The notes under the pieces were generated by a model. It searched no databases, had not been told where the DNA came from, and saw only the letters and a program-made list of their open reading frames with translations. 64,000 nt of DNA, taken from positions 117,048-181,047 of the forward strand of contig NW_013653353.1 in NCBI RefSeq assembly GCF_000499385.1, written 5' to 3'. Below are positions 40,396-53,068 of this stretch, in pieces; within the stretch, counting starts at the first letter, position 1; each line of letters begins with the position of its first letter. Made by a program: the position numbers and the translations under genes. This DNA is from Eimeria necatrix. Lineage: Eukaryota; Apicomplexa; Conoidasida; Eucoccidiorida; Eimeriidae.

Positions 40396-41125
40396 TTCGA
40401 GGGGACAACATAATTCAACACTGCATTGTATCAGTTTTTCGGCGGGAGAATTGAGTAAATAAGGTAAGGCCTTTGTTCCGAACTGAGCGATTTTGTCTCG
40501 CTTCTCTGTTAAAAGCAACTAAATGTTTCTCAGTTGCATGCATTCATCATTTTCCTTCGTCAAAGTAGCCATGTCGCTGCCTTCGCATGCCATGTGCCGC
40601 TTGAGGCCTCAATTGGGGCGGCATGGAGGCTGGCGACTTTATGAAAAGATCTACACGAAAATGTCGATGGCATGCCCGTAAGATCTATGTTTATCAATGT
40701 GTTGGTCACCTTTTGTTAAGCTGCGTGAAAGCGCGAGCTTAGCAGCCTTGCAGCTCAAAACAGCGCGCTTCGGCAGGCACGCTTCCAGGGTCACTTGCGA
40801 GATGGGTGCCTGAGCGTTGCATGCGAAGGTAGACGATGCTACAGCTCTCTCCCCAATGTATATAAATAATATCACTAACATAAAGAAGCGTCACTTTGCT
40901 GCTTGGCTCCCTCGCAACCTGCATTGGGTTCCAACAAACAGCACGCTCGGTACACCCATTTGCACCTGCAAGTACACAAAATATGCGAGCCATCAGAGGA
41001 CGGAGCTGATTTGGCCTTAATGAGGCAAAATAAAGACGGCTTCTCGCAGCTGTGGAGAGTAGTCGGCTTTGAATTGGCCTACGGCGTATGTTCTATCAGG
41101 AAGGCAACCGAGAAAACGGACTGGA
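40396..41125. other. intergenic, probable RSP3 upstream region
   Basis: No exon is supported. The frame at 40903-41208 is open through this region and overlaps the start of RSP3 in another frame; it has no recognised domain. Confidence 0.4.
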
Positions 41126-44100
41126 ATGGAGAGCCTACAACGGCATCTAAACAACTCATCATGGAGACCAGCCCCAACTGGTCTTCGGTCTTCTTTCAAA
41201 GACCCTAGCGCGCAGGCTACAGCTCTACGAAGCGCCTCGGGTCAAAATGCTGGAGGTGCCCTTACACCTCAAGGTTGCAAGAGAGCCATGTCAATAATCA
41301 CCAGACAGCCCCATTCCAGTGCCCGGGAAGCTCCTTCTGATGTTACTGCTGTCTTTCGTAATTTTGCACATTCTACAAAAATTACGTCGCGGCAGCAGAT
41401 GCAGCTGCAGCTGCGAAGTAGCCAAGTGCAGTCGACACTTCATGGGGCGGAAGCCGGCCATCGTTTTCCATTCCTTACCAGGTGCTTCACTAAAGCATAT
41501 TTTCCTATGTGCCAATACTTCCTATCTAATGCTGGCTTTTGCGTGCTCCATTTGCATCAAAACAATGTTGTCCTTCTGCACGCTCTTCGTTAGTCGTTCC
41601 AAACGCACATGCCGACATGCTTTACTTGCATATTGGCTTACGCGGTTTCAGGTTTGGTTCCTCTCCAGAAGTTAATGCAACTGCTCAGCAACGAGTACAG
41701 CATCACGCGCCTGAACGGGGCTCACAGCAGCAAACGCTCCAGCATGAAGTCAGCATAGTCTCAAGCAGCCCGGTTGCCTCATGCTTCGAAGGCCAACATA
41801 TGCCATTTCCCCTTTTTGACTCCCGGGCAGCTGCGGCAAGCGCTGCGTCATGTTGCACTAACGCAGCAACGGCAGACGCTGCAAGCCCAACTAGGTGGGC
41901 ACGCAAAATCATGGTAAGCAGCAGCGGCAAAGGACGTAACGGCATTGATAATATTCAACGCCGCAGTGGGTCATTAGTGCAGCGAGAAAAGAGCAGCGGG
42001 GCATTGCGAGCGAACAGCGAAATTGAAGCTCTTTCGCAGTGGCAGGAAGATGCGAGTTCTTCCACAGCGAATACAGCTGCAGCACAAGCTACACAACGAA
42101 GCAAAAATCACGAAGCAACAAAAGCTATTGGTTGCACTGCCTCCCCCAGAGCTATTGATACCTTCGCAAAGCAATCGCAGTGCAGCAGCACCTCAGCACC
42201 TCGCAGCCGAATGTACCCCTCGGCGCGACGCCACGAGCAGGCGAATTCGTGCGACACATCTACTGAAGGTCACCCTTGCGCAAACCACGGCATCCAGTCC
42301 AGCGAATTTCAAGAAGACAACGTGGTATCGGCACAAGCTTCAGGAACGTCAGGAAGTACTGAACCACCCGTAAGGGGAAGAAACACGTTCGTCGGCTTCC
42401 GCTGCATCTGAAGCTTGAGGAGGCAGCGTTTTTTTAGACTTTTGCTAATGCCTCTAGCGCCTTTTGTCACACAAAACCTATGCCTGTAACTGCGCTGCCA
42501 ACACTTTTTTTCTCTCTCGTGGCGCCGGGTGTGAGTACCTATTCTGTGCCTTTAGGGAAGCCAAGGCACTTCGGGCATCAACAAGGTTACATGGAGTCAC
42601 GAGGAGCGTTGGGAAGATGATTCATTTCCCCAAACACCACTACATATGGGCCTTGATGCCTCTACGCAACGTCAGGAGGCACGGCTAGCCCTTATGCAGC
42701 ACTGTTTGCTTGCTGCTGAATTGTTCATTTTCAACATCGGCCACATGGCCAAGACTTATCGTTGTATCTGAGTGTGAAGCGGAGGTCAAACAGAAACTTC
42801 ATGAGTCTCTGAGCTTGATTTGAGAAGCATTTCCCCCCTGAAACGCCTCGCACTCCAGGTCTGTGCTCCCCCATGATTGCAGCTGTAGAGGACAACGCTG
42901 AGCAGTTTGAACAGATGGCGGAGCCGATCATAAAACTATTGGTTGCAAAAAGCGTTGAGCAGGCTGTGGAAGAAGCCAGACAAGAGCATCAGCTACTTGT
43001 GCTTCACATGCGAAAGCGAGAGCTGATTCGGCACCAAGAGGAAGAGCTGCGTGAGCTGGAACGAGAAGAAGCACGTAGGCATCTTTTGGCTCAGCAGGCC
43101 ATGCGAGGCCAGTTGATCGTGTGAGTCAATGCTTAAAAGTTTACTCAAAAAAGGCGTTTACGCTAATTGGGAAAGTTTCCACTAAACTACTGCAGATCCT
43201 TTGCGCGCGTCATTAAGTCACAGGGTGGAGAGACAAACGACGCATAACTGCCGAATGTTCCTAGTGTGACGGTCACGCGTTTTGCTGGCAGGAAAGAACA
43301 TGAAAGACGGCTATGGCGAAGGCTGTGGGTAGCGCACATCGGGACGGCTGCTCTGGGTAGTGGCCTCCTCAACAAAACTTTAGACCGTCTGGACCAGGTA
43401 TCAATTGTTTTTCTGGTGGAAGACGGTAATAATCATGCGAGCTCCCCAATGCTGTCTCCATTTTGTTACTACAACGAGCTTGAGCGGACCCAAACGTGAC
43501 CTCACTGAAAGTGCCTGACTTCCACAGCCTCACTAAATCCTAATATTCATCCTCGCCTCACGTTGTTCATGCATGTCAGATTGCTGCTTTGTTATCACAG
43601 GAACAGTTTTTCCTATCCACGAGGGACATTGCTGTTGGCGAATTTTTGTCGGAAGTCGCTGCGGCAGCTTCTCATGAAATAAAGAAACGAAACGTGGGGA
43701 GAGCCATAGGCTCCCTGCCTTATGCAATATGAGCAGATGCGAAGCCATACGACTGTGTTGAGTGCCCGTACTTGGAACACTCGCATTTTTATCCTCCATA
43801 GTAACCGCTTCTGGGAAGGCGGCTAAATCTACAAGCGCAACCAAGGCTTTAACTGAACATTGGGGACAGTACTCGAGGTCTAGAGTGGCTTATTTCACGT
43901 TCATGCTGCTTTCAGAAATCTTATTACGTTGCAGGCGATAGCTCTTTCAGTTTACTAGACTGTGCGCGGCCTCAGGAAATTAGTGAGGAGCTAGTAAAGC
44001 GATGGTCGAACAATGAAGCCTTGCAAATGGCATGCCGGCGGCAGCAAGAACTGTTGCTCTGGCGTCAGCACTTGAGCATGAGGGAAAAGCTTAAAAGAAG

Positions 44101-45361
44101 AAGAGATCTGCAGCGTGGTGTTGTGCACATATTTGTCACTTCCGCAGGTAAGCACAACATGCTGATTCAGGGCTTCCGCGATGGCGAAAAGCCTTGCAGT
44201 AAAATATTTCAGACAGGCTAGCAACTCCGTCCCAAACAACCCTTGTAGGACTGCTTTAAATGCATTTTGCAAGCGGAGACGAATCTTCCCCACAAACACA
44301 ATGTGCTTGTCCCTGCACAGAGCTTGAACGTGCTGCCAAGTTGGGGTCGTCAGGCAGGAAGTCCACAAAGATTCTGAAACGAGAATCCTTTGAATCACCA
44401 AACAGTGAGGCTTAAAGAAAAGCCTTGTTCCAACCTATGCACGCCGAATGTCTCGTCAGCTCTAGGTGACTGGTAGATCAGACGGAAACGGAGAAAAAGG
44501 TGTGAGCCGCGAAAGGATGCGCGTTCCAGGCGCACTCTGAGCTTCTTGCAGCGATGGCCGCAGACTTCTGTGCATTCTCTGCAGGTTTTGAAACGTTGAA
44601 CCTAGCCTTGCCTTCCTCTCAAGAAGCCGTGCAGTTTGACGATGCCGCTGAATTACTGCAAAAAGCGCAAGCCACTGTGAAGGCTGCAGCTGACCTTGTT
44701 CAACTTAGCCTGCCTAGTGATTACGTCCGACGAGAAAGACTTAACCGTGGGCAGACCCTTAAATCGGAGGCAAAACGGCTGACAGAAGCATTCGAAGAGC
44801 AACACAGGCATTTATGGAGTGCACGGAAAAACAAACTAGCCTCCGCAGCAGACAAGGAATGCACAAACGTAGAAAACACCCAGGGAGATAACGAACTCGG
44901 CAGCTCGGCAGCCTGTTCCGCCATGATATGTATCGGCCCCTTCAAGGTGATACGAAATCAGATTGTGCCTGGGCTTTCAAAGAGCTTTATTGATATGGAA
45001 GAGCTACAGAAGGAAGTGCAAAGAAGAATGTGTAACTGCTTCAGCAACATGGCAGGGATAATTCGAAGTTCACAAGTCGCCTTCGAAGCAAAGGGACAAA
45101 AAATAATGGTGCATTTGCTGATACACTGTATTGTCATGTAATAGTTGTCAAGACCGTGTCAACTATGGATCGCAGCTTCCAAACTCTCCTTGCTAAGCTG
45201 TCTGTGCGTCCATGTTTACTCAGAAAGTCCAAACCTTGCTAAATTACGAATTCGGGGATCTGCGCATTCGGCTGGAAAGAAAAATAACATTTGCTGACCC
45301 GAGTGATGAGACCGAAAGCGAGCTTGCGAGTGAAGAGTCTAGAGAACGCGAAGGCAACTAG
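41126..45361 (+). CDS. RSPH3: radial spoke protein 3 (RSP3/RSPH3)
   Basis: Eight exons join in phase: 41126-41481, 41652-42369, 42556-42670, 42859-43120, 43292-43397, 43916-44147, 44585-45108 and 45224-45361. They give 816 residues with an ATG start. The family signature is in exons 3-5. SFPQTPLHMGLDASTQ corresponds to the PPTPLF.PAKTG.D..TQ motif. The amphipathic helix EPIIKLLVAKSVEQAVEEA is the AKAP-like segment that in RSP3 docks the RII-like spoke proteins. A long Glu/Arg helix and ERRLWRRLWVAHIGTAALG follow. RSP3 anchors radial spokes to axonemal doublets, so here it should act in microgamete flagella. The N-terminal 350 residues are Ser/Ala/Gln-rich and lack a clear MYDRRVVRG motif. The C-terminal extension of about 220 residues is unusual. 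Exons 1-2 are the least certain. Confidence 0.85.
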
Positions 45362-45680
45362 AAATGATTTTCTCTAGTGTCCACATTTCCTTTTGCAAAG
45401 CAAATATGGTATTTGCCTTATTGTGTTCATGACCTGATGTGAGCGCCTCTCTTACTACTACGCGGGCCGGGTGGTGTGAGCAAGACAATGCCAATACGCG
45501 AAAAGAAAGTTTAATGATAATTTACTACAGTGCTTTAACGGCGTCCACATGCAATCGTCTCTCTACCAAACAAACAGACCCTAGTAATACGCTCGAGACA
45601 GCAGACTGCAGCTTTTTCTGGCTGCACGCTCTAGCAAACTGTGAAGCAGCAGAGCGTTGCAAGGCAAAAACTGCAAGCGA
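45362..45680. other. convergent 3' intergenic spacer
   Basis: 319 bases between the RSP3 stop (plus) and the TRM13 stop (minus). The two 3' UTRs probably abut or overlap. No separate feature was seen. Confidence 0.5.
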
Positions 45681-48600
45681 CTACGTCGAGGAACCCGAAT
45701 GAGAATTCGCGACTATAACGAAACATTCGGGTGTTTCTCCTGATTCGACAAACTGCTTGAGGGTAGCAGTTATAAAGCCTTTTCGTCGCAGCCACCACAC
45801 TCTGCAGTTGATGAGAAGACAGAAAACGACACAAGAAGACAGGAAAACATGAAGTGGCTTTTATCTGGGTTCATAGAACGCTAATCTACTACACTGAAGG
45901 ATCAAACTTCTAAACCTTCATTTACTTTCGTGGCTCGGCCAGTGATAATCTGTTTAGGCATAGGGTTCGAACTAGTAGGGCTTAGTTATTACCGGGAGAT
46001 GTCCAAAATTTTTTTCACCATTTTTCCAACTTCGCGCTTCCTGTTTGCTGCCCCAGTGGCCCACCTGAACAAAGCCACAAGTTAACGGCAGAAGAGAAAT
46101 CGGGCAGGAAAATTGCATGCGCTGAACAATTGTATACGAACAGTATTTACGATCTCCTCAAGAAGGAAGGAAAACATCAGCGTGGTGGAAGCGAACCCAG
46201 AAAGGGAGAATAAAAGAGGAATTTCATCCACCGTAAAGCCACGTTTAAGGAGAAAGTCTGTCCCAACAAAGGAGTCCACGGTGCATCTGCGCAAAATGAA
46301 AAGCCGGTCAGAGACAAAGTTCAACAAATCATCAGAAACTTCATATTGCGTATTGCGCAGAGGAGCCCAACAGAGTCAAAAGACATTCTTCGCCACTAAA
46401 GGCGGGGCCCGCTGGGTAGCACGTTCGATATTCGCGCAACCCACTTCAATAAGTGCATGCTGTGTTTGCGTTAACGAATCTTCTGGAAATTTTGGTGCTT
46501 TCGTCTACTGGAACTTTTAGCTTTGGCTTTCTTCCTTAGGAATATGTACCGGTGATGGCAGCATGTTGCAATGCAGACACAGAAATTCAGCGTTGAATGA
46601 GTGGTATCTCGCGCCGATGCGAAGCACCTGCAGACGCATCACAATTCCCATGGCCTAAAAAACGTACAGTGCTTCAATATATGATGCCTGCTGATTGTCA
46701 CTACTGAAATTCACAAGCGCCTCACAGCTTCGCGTTTACGGCATCTGAAGACATAAATTCAATACTTTTTATCACGACGCACCGGAGGGCAACATCCGAT
46801 CCACCTCCACACAAATGCTTGGCTACGCCTACTACAGTTGAAATGCCACTGTCCCTGAAGTGTTCCCTCAAAGTTTCGTCGATTCTGTAGGCCAATGTAA
46901 AACAAATGAAAGAGCACACTCTCACCGCGCACGCTGCACGGAAAATCGCCATTCTTCACAATCTAGTTGCCACAAGTACTTCAGCCATAGCATTCATGAG
47001 CATTGAAGGATGCGCGTATGGACTGCATCCAGTGTGCCTTTCAATTCTTTAGCTTGGCAAAGACTAAAATAAAGCGCTTGTAAAAGTGTGAACACAGATG
47101 GGCACGTCAAATTAATTGTTTATTGTCTCCCTGAGGTCCCTTAAGGGCGCGTACTTTTGCATATCAGGCCCCCCACCTTCCCCCAGCGTCTGGGCGAGAG
47201 TGAAGAAGTCATCAACACTTCCGTCCTCGGTAGAACACAGAAAACATGGTTTAGGCCCCCGCTTGGAAGCGCTGACGAACTCTTTTGTTCTTGCCTCCTG
47301 TGCTTTTGTAACCTTCAGTCGGTCATCATCTTGCGCACTATTTTCAATCCTATCTTCATCTTTGACAGCGTTTGTGTCCTTCTTGTCGTCCGGATCCTCT
47401 TGTAAACGTTGTCCTGGAGCCAGGAAGCGGCATCCATAACTGAAGAGAGTCTTAAAAAAGGAAGGGATGTGGGGCCTGAATGAACATTGCGCAATGCCTC
47501 CCACCTCCATTCATTCCGGATAAAGACAAACTACGCTTCGAAATCGCGAATTCGCATGAGCAGATCTATATAAGTGGTGATTCAAGACCTACACGCGCAA
47601 GGAACCTCTGCCTGTAATATAGTCAACGAGAGCTACGAGAGAGAAATCCGCGATATCCATTCGAAGCCGCACGGGGGGCACTGGCAAAGGTGCAGGAACG
47701 CTGCATTCATTTGCGTTGCTGTGCCTCTCAGCGCAGGCACAGCCAACTGCGCTAGGAAAAGCAGCAGCAGCTGCGGCACTATCAGCAGGGGGCCCATCAT
47801 CAGCAACGACCCGCGTGAGCTCCCCACGGCGTACTGTTTCCGTTGCTTCCTTTAAAGAGTTACCTTCACATACGAACGAACCAGCTGTGCTGCTCCTCTC
47901 AGCTGGTTTTGCTGTTTCAGCGCCGTCGACGGCTGAGAGACGTCTTTCAGCAGCTGCAATCGCCGCAGGATGAACCGGACGCGTGGAATTGGGGTTGCGA
48001 AACGTCTTATCCTTTGCTTCCTTGCAGTAGCGTCGCGCTTCTCGGTCAACTGCGATGCATCTGAGGCCCCTGTATTTCAGGGTAAGTGCAGATTTATCAT
48101 TACACTCGTGTGTATTTGCGTGTGCCTCAGATACTACTGACTCTGTTCCCGAATCAGCTGCAACAGAGACGGCAGACCAGCAGCTAAACCACCGAGTGAG
48201 ATCTCCCTTCCCTGAAGATAAATGCAGCAACCCAGAAACCACTAAAACAGTGCATTGCATATCAAGAGCAAATTTGTGACGATTTGACGGAAAGGTCAGA
48301 TAACACATTTGGGGTGCATTTAAGCCTGGCATCCTAGGGATAACCGGGAATGCGTTGCACCTGCCTCACACAAGAGCAGCTCATACTTTCTGGACGCCTA
48401 AAAGAAAAGCATTACGAAATGGATGGTAGCGCAGTTCCCACATAATCTGCTTCTATACTTTGACATGCTCCTGAATCCGTGAAGTCGCGCACTTTAGACT
48501 GACGGAAAGCAGGCTCCAGGAAAAGTGCCGCGTTTGCTATATACTGCGAGGAGCGACCGCGCGCGCCGTTGCCTCGCCCGCGCCTTTGTGAAAACAAACA

Positions 48601-49783
48601 GAAAAGGGCGAAGACTGTGCATCTCCAAAGACGGCTCACCTGCCCCGAGCTCCACAAGTAGAGTTTTGTCGCAGTTTCTGGGTTCCAAGTAGTTGTTGTA
48701 CAAGCACAACGCCAAGAGTTGGAAATGCTGCTTTTGGTGCCTGTTTAGTCTCTTCTGAAAGTGCTTAAGCAGCTCCAGCAGCGCATTTAGGCGATCCTGC
48801 TGCGGCAGCAACAATACCCCTTGCACTTCAGCCTCGAAAGCCGCCGTCGACGGTTCCTCAGCTGCGGCAACCCCACTAGCTAGTGGCACTTTGCATGCGT
48901 CCACTGCTGCGCGTAATAGTAGGACGGCTTCTCTGTCTCTGCTGCCCTCCCTTTCTTTGGGGGTGACGCTGCAGCATTCCGAGATGAATTCTGAGGCAGG
49001 CAGGTGTACCGTAGCCTCCCAAGGATCTAGCGCAGTTGCTGCGGCCTCTGCTGTTTCTGCATCTGTTGCCAATTTCTCGGGTGAATGTGGTGTATTCAAG
49101 TATTGAATGGCTTCTCTGTAAGCCCTTGTAATCTTCGCTTCGAGCTCTTGTGTCAGAAGCGGCTGAGCATCTTTCGCCTTGGCAGATGCTGCGTGTTGCT
49201 GTTGATGCTGCTGTCGCTCTTCCTGCTTTTCTCTGTCATGACGCTGCTGAAGGGGCAAATTTACGCCAGGCTGCATAAACGGCAGGCAGTGCGAGAAGGC
49301 GATGTCTCTTGTCTTTGTGCATTTCTTCAAATGTGCCTGCAGCCGGAGTGCGTAGATAGAGTGGGCTGCGTCCATTGGACATGGTATGCGCTTGCCATGT
49401 CTGCCGGAACTGATTCTGTTCCGATTTTGGGACTCCCCGTCGTATCCTACTCCCATCGTTGCTACGCTGTCTCTTGACTGCTCGCTTGCCGCTTCTTCTG
49501 AGGCTGATTCTGACTCAATCTGCGGCATTGCCCCTGCTGCCATTCTTGATAAGGTAAGCCGTTCTGATTGATGCGAACGCGACGCATCACCAGGTACGCT
49601 GCATGTCGAGCTGGAGGGCTCCACTGCTGCTGGCTTGGGCTTCTTCACTGGATTGCCCATATCCTCGCCGGAGCCCGCTGCATGTGCTCTGAGGCCAACA
49701 GCCACGAAATCTCCTGATCCAGATTCACGCAGGCGGACCTCTGCATGAATCGTGGGAGACTCTTCGTCTGCAGTCAACACCAT
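45681..49783 (-). CDS. TRM13: tRNA 2'-O-methyltransferase TRM13
   Basis: Eight minus-strand exons are in phase: 49783-48640, 48211-47612, 47413-47155, 46884-46766, 46607-46550, 46286-46197, 46064-45993 and 45801-45681, giving 820 residues. TRM13 methylates the 2'-OH of position 4 in certain tRNA acceptor stems. Signatures in order: CHHC zinc finger C135-x5-H141-x9-H151-x3-C155 (RIPCPMDAAHSIYALRLQAH); the SAM-binding motif LLVELGAG|KGDLTRW across intron 1; CIAVDREARR and RLRMDIADFSL; VVGVAKHLCGGGSDVALRC; IATCCHHRC; FVGTDFLLKRGF; SGWATGAANRKREVGK; and RVWWLRRKGF at the end. The usual first CCCH finger is not visible, and about 90 residues of charged sequence (exon 3) are inserted. Intron 2 seems to use a GC donor (ACAG|GCAGAG). 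The long open frame at 48494 is an artefact of reading into intron 1. Confidence 0.9.
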
Positions 49784-52700
49784 GGCGATAGAAACCCTGA
49801 ACGCCAAACCCCACGAGGGTCTACAAGCGTCGAGTTCTATCTCTGACTCTTATTGAAGATGGCTAGAAAGTTGGAGCCGCGAACTTCGCTCTTCAACGTA
49901 TGTGTTACAATATGTTCATCTTCCACGTCAAGTGATCTCCAGCTTGTCAGGATCTGAGTGAAACCCCCATTGAACGATGGAGCCAAGCAGATTAAAAGAA
50001 AATAAAAGTAAGGGCACACAATAATTCATATTTTTGCCTGTGGAATTCGAAGCAAGAAGGTCTCTTTGTTTCGCCGCCATGGAGAGTTTACGCATTCTCC
50101 CCTCGGGCTTGACGCGTATCGACCCCTTTGGCAACAGTGTGTTAGAAATCCCGTGGAAAAATACAGATTTACGCTCGTCCATAGGTGACAAAAGTGTATA
50201 GGCCAACTTTAATTCAGGCTAGAGAAGTACAAAAAGATGCTGCTTTCGTCTGTTCGCTGCTAGGACTGTGGTGAAGGAGTTTGATTCCGGGCCTTCTTCG
50301 TCTGAGCGCTGCTGTCTATCTTCTGACGACTCACTCAGTGCTGAAAAGCAACCCAAAACCAGTTGAAACTTCGGCGAAGAAAAGAATAAATGGTGCTTGG
50401 TTTGAGGGAAGGTAACGAAGCACACGCCCGACTGCAGTGCATTGAAATCAGAATGCTTGTAGGAGGCAGAAAGCAAAGAATGTCTGCAGCTTGGCTCCCC
50501 CGTAAGCCTATTTTGATGTAAGAATTCAGAAGCTGCCATCGAGCCGTAACAGGCGTATACACTGAGTCTCACATTAAGTCAAATGCGCACGCATAATGTG
50601 TGTACTTCCGCGTAAGCATCAAGAGCAAGCACTTTTGCCCAGCCATATCTCTCCATGCGTGAAGAGTGGCGATAGGATATAGAATGGACTGAAGGCTCAG
50701 CCAAGAAAACTTAACAAGAAAACTGGGCTTTTGCTGGGCCCCACAGTACAGAGATCAAGTGACCATCCACTCACACGCGCTGAAGACACTTAATCTGTAC
50801 ACTATCTCTAAGCATTTGCTCATATTCCAGGGTATTTGCCTCTCATCCACTGCCCGCACCCTGCGCAATACTATTGGACGGAGGTCACACCGGCTGCGTT
50901 CGCCACGCATTTACAAGTTAGCAAGATCGGAAGCCACCTGCAAGTTGCTTTCCTCCATGCGTTATGTCGACAACGCATCATACAAGTTGGAGTCGTAGCT
51001 GACATGGCAGCCTTAAGGAACAAGGCAGCAAAAGCATATTGGCTACGCAGAAGAACCTGTTTGAGCATCACTTTGTCAATTCAGAAAACGAAATCACATG
51101 AAAGAACGAACTCCATTGACGCGAACTATAATTCAGGCTAGACTAGCAGCTCGGTGCACAGGGTACGGGGACAAATTGCACAAGTTGCAATGCATACGAA
51201 GCACAGCAAGCAACGAACTGAGCAAGCTGAATTCAGAGCGGAAGTATATTGCGGCAAAAGCATGCGTACAGACGGCTTCCGGCAAATAACACGGAAACGA
51301 AGTTGCGCAGTGTGAAGGAAAAAGCGGTCTACAGCAATGTCGCATGCAGCAACATCCCTGCAAATTCTCCATGCAAACTAAAGCAGATTATTACAGAACG
51401 TATGGGCAAATAAAGGAAAGTAAAATTCTACTAGCCCACAAGAGTAGCTTACTAATCTTGCCCGGTAGAAGAAAAGGAGCAAAATGCAAAATACATACAA
51501 AATCAAGTTTTCAAGCTTAAGATGATTTGATGAGCTAAGGCGCCAAATCAGTGACGAAAGCCAACAAATCAAAAACACAAGGCATAGAAGGAAGAGCAAC
51601 TGCGACACAACCAAAACAGCTCAGCCAAAGTCTTACCACATCTTAGTTGAGTTGGAAAGATTCTCGTTGCACTCTCCACTTGCATGCAATGGATCAAAAG
51701 AACCCAGAGGAGCACATAACAAATTTCAGCGTGGACCAACAGACGCGCGGGGCAACAGGCGGACAAACTATTGTCAGTGCATGCGCCCAGTTGCTTTCCC
51801 GCTCGTCACACAGTTAACAGTTGCAGACAGCACGCACTAAGGAGACTCTCCACAAGCAATGCTAAATCGTGCACAGGCTTTAATCTGCATGACCGGAACT
51901 TACTAAGTATGCTAAATTACAATGCACATCCATGCTCACGCTAACTCAAGCAAAGACAGTTGCTTTTTAAGGCGCAGCACGTGGAAATAATTTCAGCAAT
52001 AAAGCTAAGCCACACCTAATAATACCATTATCTAGTATGCATGCAACTACTTCACCGGTGGCAAATGAATTGGGACGCAAACGGCAGGTAGGACACTTCT
52101 GAGTAAGAGGCCGCAGGAGTCAGTCACGTGGGCATTGCAGCATTAGCCATGTTGCTTTTCGGTAATCCATAAAGCCGCAGACAATTTTGCATAGAGTACT
52201 GGCGTAAAACCACTCAGCGATAGCCATATGTACGAAGACCAGCCAGCACAACACCTCGCACTGAAATTTGCCTCATGGCCCTCAGCACCCTCAATAAAAA
52301 GGCCGTCACAGTGGAACGCATTAAGAATGAGCATACAGGAGCCACAGTAATTCATTGAGGCATGCGGTGATCAAAAAGTGATGCCAGTATGAGCATAACA
52401 AGTGCTCTCGAGACGCACGCAGAATAAAACGGGGTCGCTGTAGAGCTAGGCACTACAACAAGCAGAGAACTTGTGCAGAGTAGTCTTAGTATGGAACAAA
52501 TATATATTAGAGCACAGTACACCTAAGTTTACATAATATGTCCGCTTCGACCTGCGCTTGAGGCAAACAAGGCACAATTGGGGCTGGGTGAGATCGTGTG
52601 CATAGTGTGGCGGTGCGCTTGAATGAAAAAATCCAGTTCTATTTTTCCTGAGAACTCCCGATTCTTAATTCAGTATAAACTGTTTTTTTCTGTGTGTCTA

Positions 52701-53068
52701 CGATGATATCAAGGGTCTAGCGGGAGTCCGCACCTAGAACAGAGTCGGTACAGGGTAACTGTAGCAGTGCAACAAACGCGCTGATCACTACAGTATTTCT
52801 TATTTGTGGCTTATATATGGCATGTCCATATCGCCGTGAACATTTTACGCAGCTTGTCACAAGCTCCTTTGGCGCAGAGAACGAGGGACATCGGGGACGC
52901 CTGAGCAGAGGAAAGAGGCCCTAGAGTTCTGAGAAACCCCAGCAAAACGGCAGGCTCCGTCGTGACTCGAGGCTTTTCTGGTTGCGTGACGTTAGGGCTC
53001 CTGACTTTGAGGCCGTAGCAACGTTCTTCTTCCGAATTTCTCCCAAATATCTTGCTTTTGCCCCTTCA
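49784..53068. other. 3.3 kb divergent intergenic region
   Basis: Upstream regions of TRM13 (minus) and AGPS (plus). Short frames throughout show no domain, no coherent splicing and no repeat structure that I could recognise. The 5' UTRs and promoters of both genes should be here. Confidence 0.5.

Noticed and set aside
42023..42373. 116-codon plus-strand frame overlapping RSP3 exon 2
   Set aside because: It looks protein-like, but its donor phase does not fit the next RSP3 exon, while the alternative frame does.
45961..45990. GGTTCGAACTA, similar to a tRNA B-box
   Set aside because: No matching A-box or acceptor stem at the right distance, and it lies in a TRM13 intron.
46113..46520. 135-codon plus-strand basic frame
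   Set aside because: It is antisense to TRM13 exons 5-6, which carry clear family motifs.
48494..48639. Extension of the long TRM13 frame to a stop at 48494
   Set aside because: The SAM-binding motif ends at the donor GTGAGC (48639) and continues correctly in the exon from 48211.
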